From Microbacteriaceae bacterium (GTDB lineage: Bacteria; Actinomycetota; Actinomycetes; Actinomycetales; Microbacteriaceae), in the NCBI GenBank assembly GCA_019638805.1, contig JAHBTA010000005.1:1-64000 (forward strand): 64,000 bases of DNA, in the 5' to 3' direction. Positions 7,367 through 17,200 of this stretch are shown piece after piece. Under the pieces are notes generated by a model, which saw only the letters and a program-made list of their open reading frames with translations, made no database searches and was not told the origin of the DNA. Position 1 is the stretch's first letter, and each line of letters begins with the position of its first letter. Made by a program: the position numbers and the translations under genes.

Positions 7367-9968
7367 CTGGTACCTGGCCACCAACTCGGTGGTGCTCGGC
7401 TGGTTCGTGCTGACCCTGGTCGCGGTCGGGGTGCACCGGTTCGTCGACCGGCCGCTGTGGCTGCTCGTGCACGTGCCCATGCTCGGTGCGGTGACCGCCG
7501 CCATCCTGATCTGGTCGCAGCACTTCACCGACACCCTCACCCGTCGGGCGGCGCCCGCCGGACGGGTCGGGCTCGGCCTCCGGCTCGGGCTGCAGACCGC
7601 GGGCGCGCTGGCCATCACCGCCGGCATGCTGCTGGATGCGATCGTCCCCGTGCTGGTCGGCGCCGGGGTGCTCTCTCTCGCCGTCATCGCCCACGCGGTC
7701 GAGCTGCTCGTGCAGTTGCGCGCGGCGCTGCCCGCCCGCTTCGCGCCGCTCGTGCGCTACTACGTGGCCGCGGCGGTCGTGTTCCTCGGCGGCATCGCGC
7801 TCGGCGCGATGATGGCGGCGAGCCACGCCGACGGGCTCGCCGACCGGTTCGTGGGCGCCCACCTGGTGCTGAACGCCTTCGGGTGGATCGGGCTGACCGC
7901 GCTCGGCACCCTCGTGCTGCTGTGGCCGACCGTGCTGCACGCGCGCGTCGACGAGGCGGCCGACGCCGACGCCCGGCGCGCGCTGCCGATCCTGCTGGCC
8001 GGGCTCGTCATCGCCGCCGCCGGACCGGTCGTCGGGGTGCAGCCCGTGCTCGCCATCGGCATGGTCGTGTGGCTCATCGGTGCGGTACTGATCGGCGTCG
8101 CCGGAGCCCGGCAGGCCAGGGCCATGCCGCCCGGGACCTTCGCCGGCTACAGCCTCGCCGCCGCCTACGGGTGGCTGGTCGTCGCCGCTGCCGCCCTCGC
8201 CGTGCACGCCCTGGCCGCCCCGGACTGGGCCACCCTGCACGAGCGCTACCTCGCAGCCTTGCCGCCGCTGATCGTCGGGTTCGCGGTGCAGATCGTCGCC
8301 GGTGCGCTCAGCTACCTGCTGCCCGTCGTCGCCATGGGCAGTCCGGCCGCCGCGAAGGCCGGCGCCGAGGTGCTGGACCGCGGAGCCGTGTTCCGGGTGG
8401 TCGCCCTCAACGGGTCGATCGCGCTGTACCTGGCTCCCATGCCCAGCCTGGCCCGCGTGCTGCTGTCGTTCGTTGCGGCCGGGGTCGTGGTGGCCTTCCT
8501 GATCCTGGTGATCCGGGCGCTCGTGGTCGGTCGCCGGGTACGGCGCGGTGAGGGCGCCGAACCTGATCGCAGCCCCGCGGTCGCGCTCGGCACCCCGAGC
8601 ACCCAGCCGCCCGCCCCGCCCCGGCGACGCACGGGCGCCGTCGCCGCCGCCGTACTCGTACTGGCGCTGTGCGTCGCCGGGGGAGTGGGTGCCGACCCCG
8701 CCGCCGTCGGCATCAGCACGACCGCTCAGGGCGAGGTGGTGCCGAGCGGGGATACCACCGAGGTGACCGTGAAGGTGAGCGGGATGCGGTTCGTGCCTGC
8801 CGTCATCCCGGTGCCATACGGCGACCGGCTCGTGGTGCGATTCGAGAACACCGGAACGGACGTGCACGACCTCACCTTCGCCAACGGGGTGCGCACCGAG
8901 CGGCTCGCACCCGGCGGCTCGCAGACCGTCGACGTCGGCGTCGTCGGCGCGGGCTTCGAGGGGTGGTGCTCCATCGCGGGGCACCGGCAGATGGGAATGG
9001 AGCTGACCGTCGCGGTGGTGGGGGCACCGAGCGGCGCGCCCACGGCATCCGCCCCGACCGGCGGGCCCACCCCCGGGGCCGACGCACTCAGCGCCGCCGA
9101 GGACATCGACCTCGAGAAGCAGCCGTCGGCGGGCTTCGAGCCCTGGCCGGCGGCACTGGAACCCGCGCCCGACACCCGCGTGCACCGGGTGACCCTGCAC
9201 GTGAAGGAGATCGTCACCGAGGTGGCGCCCGGGGTGCGCCAGACCCGCTGGACCTTCGGCGGCACCTCACCCGGACCGGTGCTGCGCGGCACGGTGGGCG
9301 ATACCTTCGAGATCACGCTGGTCAACGACGGGTCGATCGGGCACTCCATCGACTTCCACGCCGGATCACTCGCCCCCAACCAGCCGATGCGCACCATCCA
9401 GCCGGGAGAGTCGCTGACCTACACGTTCACCGCCGACCTGGCCGGCATCTGGATGTATCACTGCTCGACCATGCCGATGTCGATGCATATCGCCAACGGC
9501 ATGTACGGCGCTGTGATCGTCGACCCGCCCGACCTGGCACCCGTCGACGAGGAGTACCTGCTCGTGCAGGGCGAGCTCTACCTCGGCCCGCAAGGCGAGA
9601 CCGCCGACGCCGACCGCATCGCCACCCAGCTGCCCGACCTGGTGACCTTCAACGGCTACGCCAACCAGTACGTGTACCGGCCGCTCACCGCGGGTGTTGG
9701 CGACCGGGTGCGGGTGTGGCTGCTCGACGCCGGACCGAACACCCCGAGCGCGTTCCACATCGTGGGCGGGCGCTTCGACACCGTCTACCGCGAGGGCGCG
9801 TACCAGCTGCGGCGGGACGACCCCGGTGGCGCGCAGGTGCTGGCGCTGGAGCCGGCGCAGGGCGGCTTCGTCGAGCTGGCCTTCCCCGAGGCGGGGGACT
9901 ACTCGTTTGTCACGCACCGCATGAGCGACTCCGAGAAGGGCGCCAGGGGGATCGTCCATGTCGGCTGA
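7353..9968 (+). CDS. nirK: Membrane-anchored cupredoxin-NirK fusion (copper nitrite reductase)
   Basis: An 871-residue protein reducing nitrite to NO, with the catalytic part outside the membrane. Order: about ten membrane spans (1-395), a further span (428-447), a cupredoxin (about 460-556) with type-1 copper ligands His505, Cys539, His544, Met547, a Pro/Gly/Ala linker, then two NirK cupredoxin domains (about 605-871). NirK residues are complete: type-1 His664, Cys704, His712, Met717; type-2 His669, His703, His855; catalytic Asp667 and His802. The ATG at 7353 has a GGGGGAGG ribosome site and overlaps the preceding gene. The extra cupredoxin is probably a built-in electron donor. The P450 start overlaps this stop by 11 bases. 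Confidence 0.9.
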   Translation: MSRRNWYLATNSVVLGWFVLTLVAVGVHRFVDRPLWLLVHVPMLGAVTAAILIWSQHFTDTLTRRAAPAGRVGLGLRLGLQTAGALAITAGMLLDAIVPVLVGAGVLSLAVIAHAVELLVQLRAALPARFAPLVRYYVAAAVVFLGGIALGAMMAASHADGLADRFVGAHLVLNAFGWIGLTALGTLVLLWPTVLHARVDEAADADARRALPILLAGLVIAAAGPVVGVQPVLAIGMVVWLIGAVLIGVAGARQARAMPPGTFAGYSLAAAYGWLVVAAAALAVHALAAPDWATLHERYLAALPPLIVGFAVQIVAGALSYLLPVVAMGSPAAAKAGAEVLDRGAVFRVVALNGSIALYLAPMPSLARVLLSFVAAGVVVAFLILVIRALVVGRRVRRGEGAEPDRSPAVALGTPSTQPPAPPRRRTGAVAAAVLVLALCVAGGVGADPAAVGISTTAQGEVVPSGDTTEVTVKVSGMRFVPAVIPVPYGDRLVVRFENTGTDVHDLTFANGVRTERLAPGGSQTVDVGVVGAGFEGWCSIAGHRQMGMELTVAVVGAPSGAPTASAPTGGPTPGADALSAAEDIDLEKQPSAGFEPWPAALEPAPDTRVHRVTLHVKEIVTEVAPGVRQTRWTFGGTSPGPVLRGTVGDTFEITLVNDGSIGHSIDFHAGSLAPNQPMRTIQPGESLTYTFTADLAGIWMYHCSTMPMSMHIANGMYGAVIVDPPDLAPVDEEYLLVQGELYLGPQGETADADRIATQLPDLVTFNGYANQYVYRPLTAGVGDRVRVWLLDAGPNTPSAFHIVGGRFDTVYREGAYQLRRDDPGGAQVLALEPAQGGFVELAFPEAGDYSFVTHRMSDSEKGARGIVHVG

Positions 9969-11070
9969 CGACGCGCACGCCGCCGCGCTCGACGATCGGG
10001 GCCGCCTCGTGGTGAGGCGGCACGCCACCGTGACCGCGATCGCGCACGACCCGGTCACCTTCTCCAACCGGGTGTCGGCGCACGTGCACGTGCCGAACGG
10101 GCTCGACGGCGAGGCGCATGCGGCGGCGCGGCGGGTGCTCGACCCGTTCCTGGCGCCCGAGGCGATCGAGCCGCTCATCCCGGTGCTCACGCGGATCGCG
10201 CGGGAGGTGATCGCCGAAGTGGCCGGCGGGGGAGCCGTGTTCGACGGCGTGCAGCAGCTCGGCGCGCGCTACGCGGTGAGGGCGCAGTCCGCGTGGCTGG
10301 GGTGGCGCGCCGACCTGGAGGAGACCCTGCTCGGCTGGGTCGCCGAGAACCGCGCGGCCACCCGCTCCCGCGACCCCGAGCGGATGCGACGGGTCGCCTC
10401 GTCATTCGACGGGATCGTCGCGTCGCTGGTCGCCGAGCGCCGACGTGAGCCCCGCGACGACGTGACCACCCGGCTCATGACCGTCCCGGGCATCGACGGC
10501 CGGCCGTTCAGCGACGCCGAGCTCGTCTCGGTGCTGCGCAACTGGACCGGCGGTGACCTGTCGTCGCTGGCCCTCTGCGCGGGTGTCGTCGTGCATGGGC
10601 TCGCGTCGCATCCGCGTCGCGCGGCACGCCTCGCGGCCGCGCCCGACCCCGAGCTCGATGCCGCCATCGACGAGCTGCTGCGCCTCGACGACCCGTTCGT
10701 GTCGAACCGGCGGGTCGCGACGCGTGTCGTCGTCGTCGAGGGCTGCCCGGTCGCGGCCGGCGACGTCGTCGTGCTCGATTGGCGCACCGCCAACCGCGAC
10801 CCCGCCGCGTTCGCCGCCGCCGAACGCTTCGAGCCGCACGAGCACGCCGCGGGGAACCTGGTCTACGGCACCGGGCCGCACGCCTGCCCCGGGCGGGGCC
10901 TGGCCACCCTCGAGCTGCGGGTGCTGGTGCGCGAGCTGCTCGCCGCGGGCACGCTGGAACCGGACGCGCGGCATCCCGCCACCCGCGAGGAGGCGCCGGT
11001 CGCCGGATTCCGCGAGGTGCCGGTGCGGCTGCGCCCTGTGCTGCCCGCGGTGGCCGACCCCGCGTCCTAG
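9958..11070 (+). CDS. Cytochrome P450, translationally coupled to nirK
   Basis: A 370-residue soluble P450. Haem signature YGTGPHACPGRG with the thiolate Cys310; ExxR in ELLR (239-242); helix C His54 in GEAHAAARR. The I helix reads WTGGDLSSLA: aligned to the usual A-G-x-D/E-T, the acid is Leu201 and the Thr is Ser202. The acidic residue that delivers protons for O2 activation in monooxygenases is thus absent, as it also is in fungal NO reductase P450nor. The start lies 11 bases inside nirK. The substrate is unknown; NO is an inference from context, and ordinary hydroxylation or peroxygenase activity remain possible. It ends 1 base from the narI stop (convergent). Confidence 0.9.
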   Translation: MSADDAHAAALDDRGRLVVRRHATVTAIAHDPVTFSNRVSAHVHVPNGLDGEAHAAARRVLDPFLAPEAIEPLIPVLTRIAREVIAEVAGGGAVFDGVQQLGARYAVRAQSAWLGWRADLEETLLGWVAENRAATRSRDPERMRRVASSFDGIVASLVAERRREPRDDVTTRLMTVPGIDGRPFSDAELVSVLRNWTGGDLSSLALCAGVVVHGLASHPRRAARLAAAPDPELDAAIDELLRLDDPFVSNRRVATRVVVVEGCPVAAGDVVVLDWRTANRDPAAFAAAERFEPHEHAAGNLVYGTGPHACPGRGLATLELRVLVRELLAAGTLEPDARHPATREEAPVAGFREVPVRLRPVLPAVADPAS

Positions 11071-11071
11071 T

Positions 11072-11830
11072 TCAGAGACCGTGCAGCCGCTGCGGGTTCG
11101 GCTGCTGCACCGGGTCCCAGCCGCGACGCGGCTTGCGGGCGCCGCGCACCGCATCCCGCGAGCGGTAGACGATGTAGGGCCGGAACAGGTAGCCGACCGG
11201 CGCAGAGAACACGTGCACCAGCCTGGTGAACGGCCACAGCGCGAACAGCGCGAACGCGCTCAGCACGTGCAGCTGGAACAGCAGCGGAACCTCCGCCATC
11301 AGCGCCACATCCGGCTGGAAGATCAGGATGCTGCGGATCCACGGCGAGATCGTCTCGCGGTAGTGGAACCCGGGTCCGAGCAGTTGGTAGAAGACCGTCG
11401 CGAGCGTGCCGAACCCGAGGGTCACCGCCAGGAAGACGTACATGACCTTGTCCATGACGGTCGTGGCCAGGAACACCGGGCCGACCGTGCGGCGGCGGTA
11501 GACGAGGATCGCCAGGCCGGCCAGGGTGAGCGCTGCGGCGAAGCTGCCGAGGCCGGTGGCGCCGAGGTGGTAGATCCCCTCCGTGATGCCGATCGCGTAC
11601 AGCCACTCGCGCGGGATCAGCAGCCCCACCACGTGCCCGGCGATGACCATGAGGATGCCGATGTGGAACATGGGCGAGCCCCAGCGCAACAGGCGGTTCT
11701 CGTAGGTCTGGCTCGACCTGGTCGTCCAGCCGAACTTGTCGTAGCGATACCGCCAGATGTGGCCGACGATGAACACGGCGATCGCGGCATACGGGACGGC
11801 GACCCAGAGGACGATCTGCAGCGCGGTCAC
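11072..11830 (-). CDS. narI: Respiratory nitrate reductase gamma subunit (cytochrome b)
   Basis: A 252-residue membrane protein with five spans, anchoring NarGH and oxidising menaquinol. The four haem b ligands are present as two pairs: His56 and His66 (MFHIGILMVIAGH), and His188 and His206 (LFQLHVLSAF and RLVHVFS). The GTG start overlaps the narJ stop as GTGA. It is last in the narGHJI operon. The C-terminal tail is basic and cytoplasmic as in other NarI proteins. Confidence 0.96.
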   Translation of the reverse strand: MTALQIVLWVAVPYAAIAVFIVGHIWRYRYDKFGWTTRSSQTYENRLLRWGSPMFHIGILMVIAGHVVGLLIPREWLYAIGITEGIYHLGATGLGSFAAALTLAGLAILVYRRRTVGPVFLATTVMDKVMYVFLAVTLGFGTLATVFYQLLGPGFHYRETISPWIRSILIFQPDVALMAEVPLLFQLHVLSAFALFALWPFTRLVHVFSAPVGYLFRPYIVYRSRDAVRGARKPRRGWDPVQQPNPQRLHGL

Positions 11831-12528
11831 GACTCCTCCTGACTGACGGGGCGATACGGCGTGAGCTGACCGAGGAAGCTGAGCCCCACCGTCTCGGTGG
11901 GAGGCCCCTCGTTGATCAGCTCGAGGAAGCGCTCGCGGGTGCGGGCATCGACCGGCGGAAGCGACATCGTCATCGCGCGCACCAGGGCGGCCCAGGGGCT
12001 GTCCATGCTCTCCAGCGCCGCGCGCAGCACCTCGATGCCCTCGCGGTGGGAGGCCAGGAGCGCGTCGGCGATGTCCGAACCCGAGCGGGCCGAGAACTCC
12101 AGCACCGCGGGCAGGAAGTCGGGCAGATCCTCCGAGTCGAACTCCCAGCCGGCGGCCCGGTAGGCCTCCAGGAAGGTGACCAGCGCCACGCCCCGGCGGC
12201 GGGTGTCGCCGGTCGCGTAGTAGCTGAGGTACAGGCTGCACTTGCGCTTCATGTCGAACGTGGTCACGTACAGCCGCTGCCAGGCGAGCGCACCGGCCGC
12301 GTCGGCCGTGTCGATGAAGCCAGCGAGGGGGGCGACCAGCGCATTCGGGAGCCCCGCGAGCTGCGCGCGCAGGGTCGGGAGCCGTTCGAACCAGGCCGCG
12401 TCCGGGTAGTCCAGCAGCAGCGAGCCGATCATGTGCACCCGCGCGCGCTGCTCGGCGGACAGCCGAACGCTCGCCACCGGCTCGGGCATCGCCTGGCGGG
12501 GCGTGACACGGGGCAGGACGGCGCTCAT
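11827..12528 (-). CDS. narJ: Nitrate reductase assembly chaperone (delta subunit)
   Basis: A 233-residue cytoplasmic all-helical protein of the NarJ/TorD family, which holds apo-NarG until molybdenum cofactor is inserted. The characteristic segment YVTTFDMKRKCSLYLSYYATGDTRRRG (in two parts, about 87-113) is intact. The start overlaps the narH stop as ATGA, and its own stop overlaps narI. Length is usual for Gram-positive NarJ. Confidence 0.95.
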   Translation of the reverse strand: MSAVLPRVTPRQAMPEPVASVRLSAEQRARVHMIGSLLLDYPDAAWFERLPTLRAQLAGLPNALVAPLAGFIDTADAAGALAWQRLYVTTFDMKRKCSLYLSYYATGDTRRRGVALVTFLEAYRAAGWEFDSEDLPDFLPAVLEFSARSGSDIADALLASHREGIEVLRAALESMDSPWAALVRAMTMSLPPVDARTRERFLELINEGPPTETVGLSFLGQLTPYRPVSQEES

Positions 12529-14204
12529 CCCTTGTCCTTGTCGTCCTTGCGCTTCCCGGTCGGCCGCACATCGCCCATCGTGCTCGGCGGGAACAGGCCG
12601 TCGGGGGTGCCGTTGCCGTCCCAGTTGAGCAGGTTGACCCGGCCGGGACTCGACGGGCGGTCCGCGGTCTGCCGGTTCTGCAGCATGTGGAAGTTCTCCA
12701 CCGCGACCGGAACGCTCTGCCCGCTCGAGGACCCGAACGGGCCCGCGCCGCCCATCCCCGGGCCACCCTCGAAGTCGAGCGAGCACGCCATCTCCTCCAG
12801 CGCGTGCGCCTGCTCGGTGTGCGCCGACGGGATCACGTAGCGCTCCTCGTACTTCGCGATCGCGAGCAGGCGGTACATCTCCTCGATCTCCGCGCCGGAC
12901 ATTCCTACCGCGTTCGCGATGCGCTCGTCGCGCTCGTCGTCGAGGTTGATGCCCCGCATGTACGAGCGCATCGCCGCGAGGCGGCGCAGGGCCGCGTCGA
13001 CCGGTGCGACGTCTCCCGCGGTGAACAGTTCGGCCAGGTAGCCGATCGGGATGCGCAGCTTGTCGATCGCCGCGAACAGCGTGCGGGCGTCCTCGCCGTC
13101 GTTGCCCGAGCCGGTGACCACGTCGACCACCGGCGACAGCGGCGGGATGTACCAGACCATCGGCATGGTGCGGTACTCGGGGTGCAGCGGCAGCGCCACC
13201 TCGTACTGCATGAGCTTCCAGATCGGGCTGCGCTGGGCCGCCTCGATCCAGTCCTCGGGGATGTCGCCGGCGCGCGCCGCCTCGATGACGGCGGGGTCGT
13301 TCGGGTCGAGGATGATGTCGCGCTGCGCCTGCAGCAGTGCCGTGTCGTCCTCCACCGACGCGGCCTCGGCCACCCGGTCGGCGTCGTAGAGCACGATGCC
13401 CAGGTAGCGCAGCCGGCCGACGCAGGTCTCCGAGCACACCGTCGGCAGCCCGACCTCGATGCGCGGGTAGCAGAACGTGCACTTCTCGGCCTTGCCGGTG
13501 CGGTGGTTGAAGTACACCTTCTTGTACGGGCACCCCGACACGCACATGCGCCAGCCGCGGCACTGGTCCTGGTCGACCAGGACGATGCCGTCCTCCGCGC
13601 GCTTGTACATCGCACCCGACGGGCAGGACGCCACGCACGACGGGTTCAGGCAGTGCTCGCAGATGCGCGGCAGGTAGAACATGAAGGCCTTCTCGAACTC
13701 GGCCTTCACCTCCTCGCTCATCTTGGCCAGGATCGGGTCCTGCTGCATGGTCTCGAGCGACCCGCCGAGGTCGTCATCCCAGTTGGCCGACCACGAGATC
13801 TTCATGTCCTCGCCGGTCAGCAGGCTCTTGGGCCGGGCGACCGGGGTCTGCGCCGTGCGCGGCGCGTTGATCAGCATGTCGTAGTCGTAGGTCCACGGCT
13901 CGTAGTAGTCGTGGATGCCGGGGAGATTCGGGTTGGAGAAGATGCGTGCCAGCTTCGCCAGTCGCCCGCCGCTGCGCAGCTTGATGCGGCCGCGCTTGGT
14001 GCGCACCCAGCCGCCGCCCCACTTGTCCTGGTCCTCGTAGCCGCGCGGGTACCCGACGCCCGGCCGGGTCTCCACGTTGTTGAACCAGACGTACTCCACG
14101 CCGGAGCGGTTGGTCCACGCCTGCTTGCAGGTGACCGAACAGGTGTGGCATCCGATGCACTTGTCGAGATTCATGATCATCGACATCTGGGCCATCACGC
14201 GCAT
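12525..14204 (-). CDS. narH: Respiratory nitrate reductase beta subunit (Fe-S)
   Basis: A 559-residue electron-transfer subunit with four Fe-S cluster motifs: CIGCHTCSVTCKQAW near the N-terminus, CEHCLNPSCVASCPSG, CRGWRMCVSGCPYKK (Trp in place of one Cys, the hallmark of the 3Fe-4S site), and CTFCYPR with following cysteines. It carries electrons from NarI haem to NarG. The start shares one base with the narG stop (TGATG) and the stop overlaps narJ. The Gly/Ser-rich insert near residue 490 is a variable region. Confidence 0.96.
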   Translation of the reverse strand: MRVMAQMSMIMNLDKCIGCHTCSVTCKQAWTNRSGVEYVWFNNVETRPGVGYPRGYEDQDKWGGGWVRTKRGRIKLRSGGRLAKLARIFSNPNLPGIHDYYEPWTYDYDMLINAPRTAQTPVARPKSLLTGEDMKISWSANWDDDLGGSLETMQQDPILAKMSEEVKAEFEKAFMFYLPRICEHCLNPSCVASCPSGAMYKRAEDGIVLVDQDQCRGWRMCVSGCPYKKVYFNHRTGKAEKCTFCYPRIEVGLPTVCSETCVGRLRYLGIVLYDADRVAEAASVEDDTALLQAQRDIILDPNDPAVIEAARAGDIPEDWIEAAQRSPIWKLMQYEVALPLHPEYRTMPMVWYIPPLSPVVDVVTGSGNDGEDARTLFAAIDKLRIPIGYLAELFTAGDVAPVDAALRRLAAMRSYMRGINLDDERDERIANAVGMSGAEIEEMYRLLAIAKYEERYVIPSAHTEQAHALEEMACSLDFEGGPGMGGAGPFGSSSGQSVPVAVENFHMLQNRQTADRPSSPGRVNLLNWDGNGTPDGLFPPSTMGDVRPTGKRKDDKDKG

Positions 14205-17200
14205 CAGTACTGCACCTCCTGGCTGCGACGACGGATCGTGGTGATCTCGTCGCGCTGGTTGCCTGTCGGACCGAGGTAATTGAACGCCCAGGCCAGCTGG
14301 GCGTACCCGCCGATCAGGTGACTGGGCTTGAGCAGGATCCGCGTCAGCGAGTTGTGGATGCCGCCGCGCTGGCCGCTGGTCTCGGCGATCGGCACGTCGA
14401 CCGTGCGGTCCTTCGCGTGGTACATGTACACCGTGCCCTCCGGCATCCGGTGCGACACGATCGCGCGCGCCACTACGACGCCGTTGCGGTTGTACGCCTC
14501 GATCCAGTCGTTGTCGCGCACCCCGACCTTCGCGGCGTCCTCGCCGCTCATCCAGATGGTGGGACCGCCGCGGCTGAGCGAGAGCATGAACAGGTTGTCC
14601 TGGTACTCGGAGTGGATCGACCACTTGGAGTGCGGGGTCAGGTAGCGCACCGTCACCTCGGCCTGGCTCGGTTTGCCCGCCCCCTCGACCCGCCGGGTCA
14701 TGCCGGGTTTCTCGTCGCCGAACAGCCGGTGCATGTCCAGGGGCGGCCGGAAGGTGGGCAGGTTCTCGCCCAGGTCCTCCATCCAGTCGTGGTCGAGATA
14801 GAAGTGCTGGCGCCCGGTGAGGGTGTGCCACGGCTTCAGGTGCTCGACGTTGATGGCGAACGCCGTGTAGCGCCGGCCGCCGTGCTCCGATCCCGACCAT
14901 TCCGGCGAGGTGATGACGCTGCGCGGCTGGATCTGCACGTCGGTGAAGGTGATGTGCGAGCCCTCGTGGTCCTCGGCGAGCTGGGCGATCCGCTGCCCGG
15001 TGCGCTTCTCGAGCTGCCGGAAGCCCTGTACGGCGAGCCGGCCGTTGCTGGTGCCCGAGAACGCCAGGATCAGCTCGCACGCCCGCTTGTCCGTGTCGAG
15101 CCGCACCGAACCGGCGAACGGGCCCGACGTGACGGTGCCGTTCAGGTGGGCGAGCCGCTCGATCTCCTCCTCGGGGTGGTAGGTGAGCCCCTTGGTGGTC
15201 ATTCCGAGCTTGGCACTCAGCGGCCCGAGCGCCTTCCACTTCTCGTACAGGTTCGGGTAGTCCCGTTCGACGACGACGAGCTTGGCCATCGTCTGGCCGG
15301 GAATCAGGGGAAGGTCGTCGCGCGGGTTTCCGTGCGGGGTCGCCATCACATCCGGGGTGTCGTGCTGCAGGGCCGCCGCGACCACGTCGCGCCGCACGCC
15401 CAGGTGGGTGCGCGCGAGCAGGCTGAACCGTTCGGCGAGCGAGCCGAACAGGTCGAAGTCGGTGCGCGTCTGCCACGGCGGGTCGATCGCGGGGGAGAAC
15501 GAGTGGATGAACGGGTGCATGTCGGTCGACGACAGGTCGTACTTCTCGTACCAGGTCGCCGCAGGCAGCACGATGTCGCTGAACAGCGTCGTGCTGGTCA
15601 TGCGGAAGTCGGCCGTCATGAGCAGGTCGAGCTTGCCGATCGGGGCGTCGTCGCGCCAGCGGATGTCGCGGGGGCGCGAGCCCTCCGGCGTCTCGTTCGC
15701 GCGGATGGCCGAGTCGGTGCCGAGCAGGTGCTTCAGGAAGTACTCGTTGCCCTTGCCCGACGAGCCCAGCACGTTCGCCCGCCAGATGTCGATGACCCGC
15801 GGGAAGTTCTCCGGGGCGTCCGGGTCCTCCACCGCGTAGGCGAGCGACCCGTCGGTGAGGCTGTCGACCACGTGCTGCGCGGGATCCTTGCCCGCCGCCT
15901 CCGCCTCGTCGCACAGGTCGAGCGGGTTGCGCGAGAACGTGGGGTAGGCGGGCATCCAGCCCCGCTTGACCGACTCGACCAGGCAGTCCGCGGTGGTGCG
16001 ATCGGCGAACACGCCGCGAGCCAGCGGTGAGGCGAGCTGGTCGGCGGGCAGACCGTCGTAGCGCCACTGGTCGGTGGCCAGGTACCAGAACGCGGTGCCG
16101 ATGTTCTGTCGGGCCGGGCGCACCCAGTCTCCGGCGGTCGCGTACTGGGTGTAGCCGGTGAGCGGACGCACCTTCTCCTGGCCGACGTAGTGGGCCCATC
16201 CGCCGCCGTTGACGCCCTGGCACCCGGTCATCATGGTGAGCGCGAGGAAGGTGCGGTAGATGGTGTCGGAGTGGAACCAGTGGTTGGTGCCCGCCCCCAT
16301 CAGGATCATCGAGCGCCCGCCGCTGCGATCGGCGTTGTCGGCGAACTCGCGCCCGATGCGGATCGCCTGCTCGGCGGGAACCGAGGTGATCTCCTCCTGC
16401 CACGCCGGGGTCCCGGGGGTCGACGGGTCGTCGTACCCGGCGGGCCACACCCCGGGAAGACCCGGCCGACCGACCCCGTACTGCGCGAGCATCAGGTCGA
16501 ACACGGTGGTCACCAGCCGGCCGGCGACGCGTCGCACCGGAACGCCGCGCACCACGACGCCCGCCCCGCCGGCGTGCTCCGCACCCGCCTCCGGTGCGAG
16601 GTCGAAGCGCGGCAGGCTGACCTCGACGGAATCGGCGGTGTCGGCGAGGTCGGCAACCGAGAGCGGCGGCACCACGTCCCCGAGGTCGAGGTTCCACGAC
16701 CCCTCGTCCTCGGGGGTGAAGCGGTGCCCGAGCGACCCGTTCGGCACCACGGGCTTGCCCGCCTGGTTCAGCACCACCGTCTTGAACTCGGCGCGCGGGG
16801 CCTTCGCCGCCGCACCCCCGAGGTCGCTCGCGGTGAGGAACTTGCCGGGCACCAGGGTGTCGCCGTGCTTCTCCAGCGTCACCAGGTACGGGGCGTCGGT
16901 GTACCGGCGCATGTAGTCCTCGAAGCGCGCGGTGCGCTTGTGCACGAAGTGCTCGGTGAGGATGACGTGGCCCATCGCGAGCGCGAGCGCGGCATCCGTG
17001 CCCGGGTGCGGCGACACCCACTCGTCGGCGAACTTCGTGTTGTCGGTGTAGTCGGGCGAGACGGTCACGACCTTCTGGCCCCGGTAGCGCGCCTCCGTCA
17101 TGAAGTGGGCGTCCGGGGTGCGGGTCACCGGAACGTTGGAGCCCCACATGATCAGGTAACCCGCGTTCCACCAGTCGGCCGACTCCGGCACGTCGGTCTG

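Noticed and set aside
7314..9200. Long minus-strand frame opposite the NirK fusion
   Set aside because: His/Gly/Asp-rich nonsense composition with no motif; antisense shadow.
12525..17171. A very long open frame on the minus strand running through the narG region into narH
   Set aside because: Only the last part (from 14204) reads as NarH; the upstream portion is an out-of-frame shadow of narG with Arg/Pro/Gly-rich composition.
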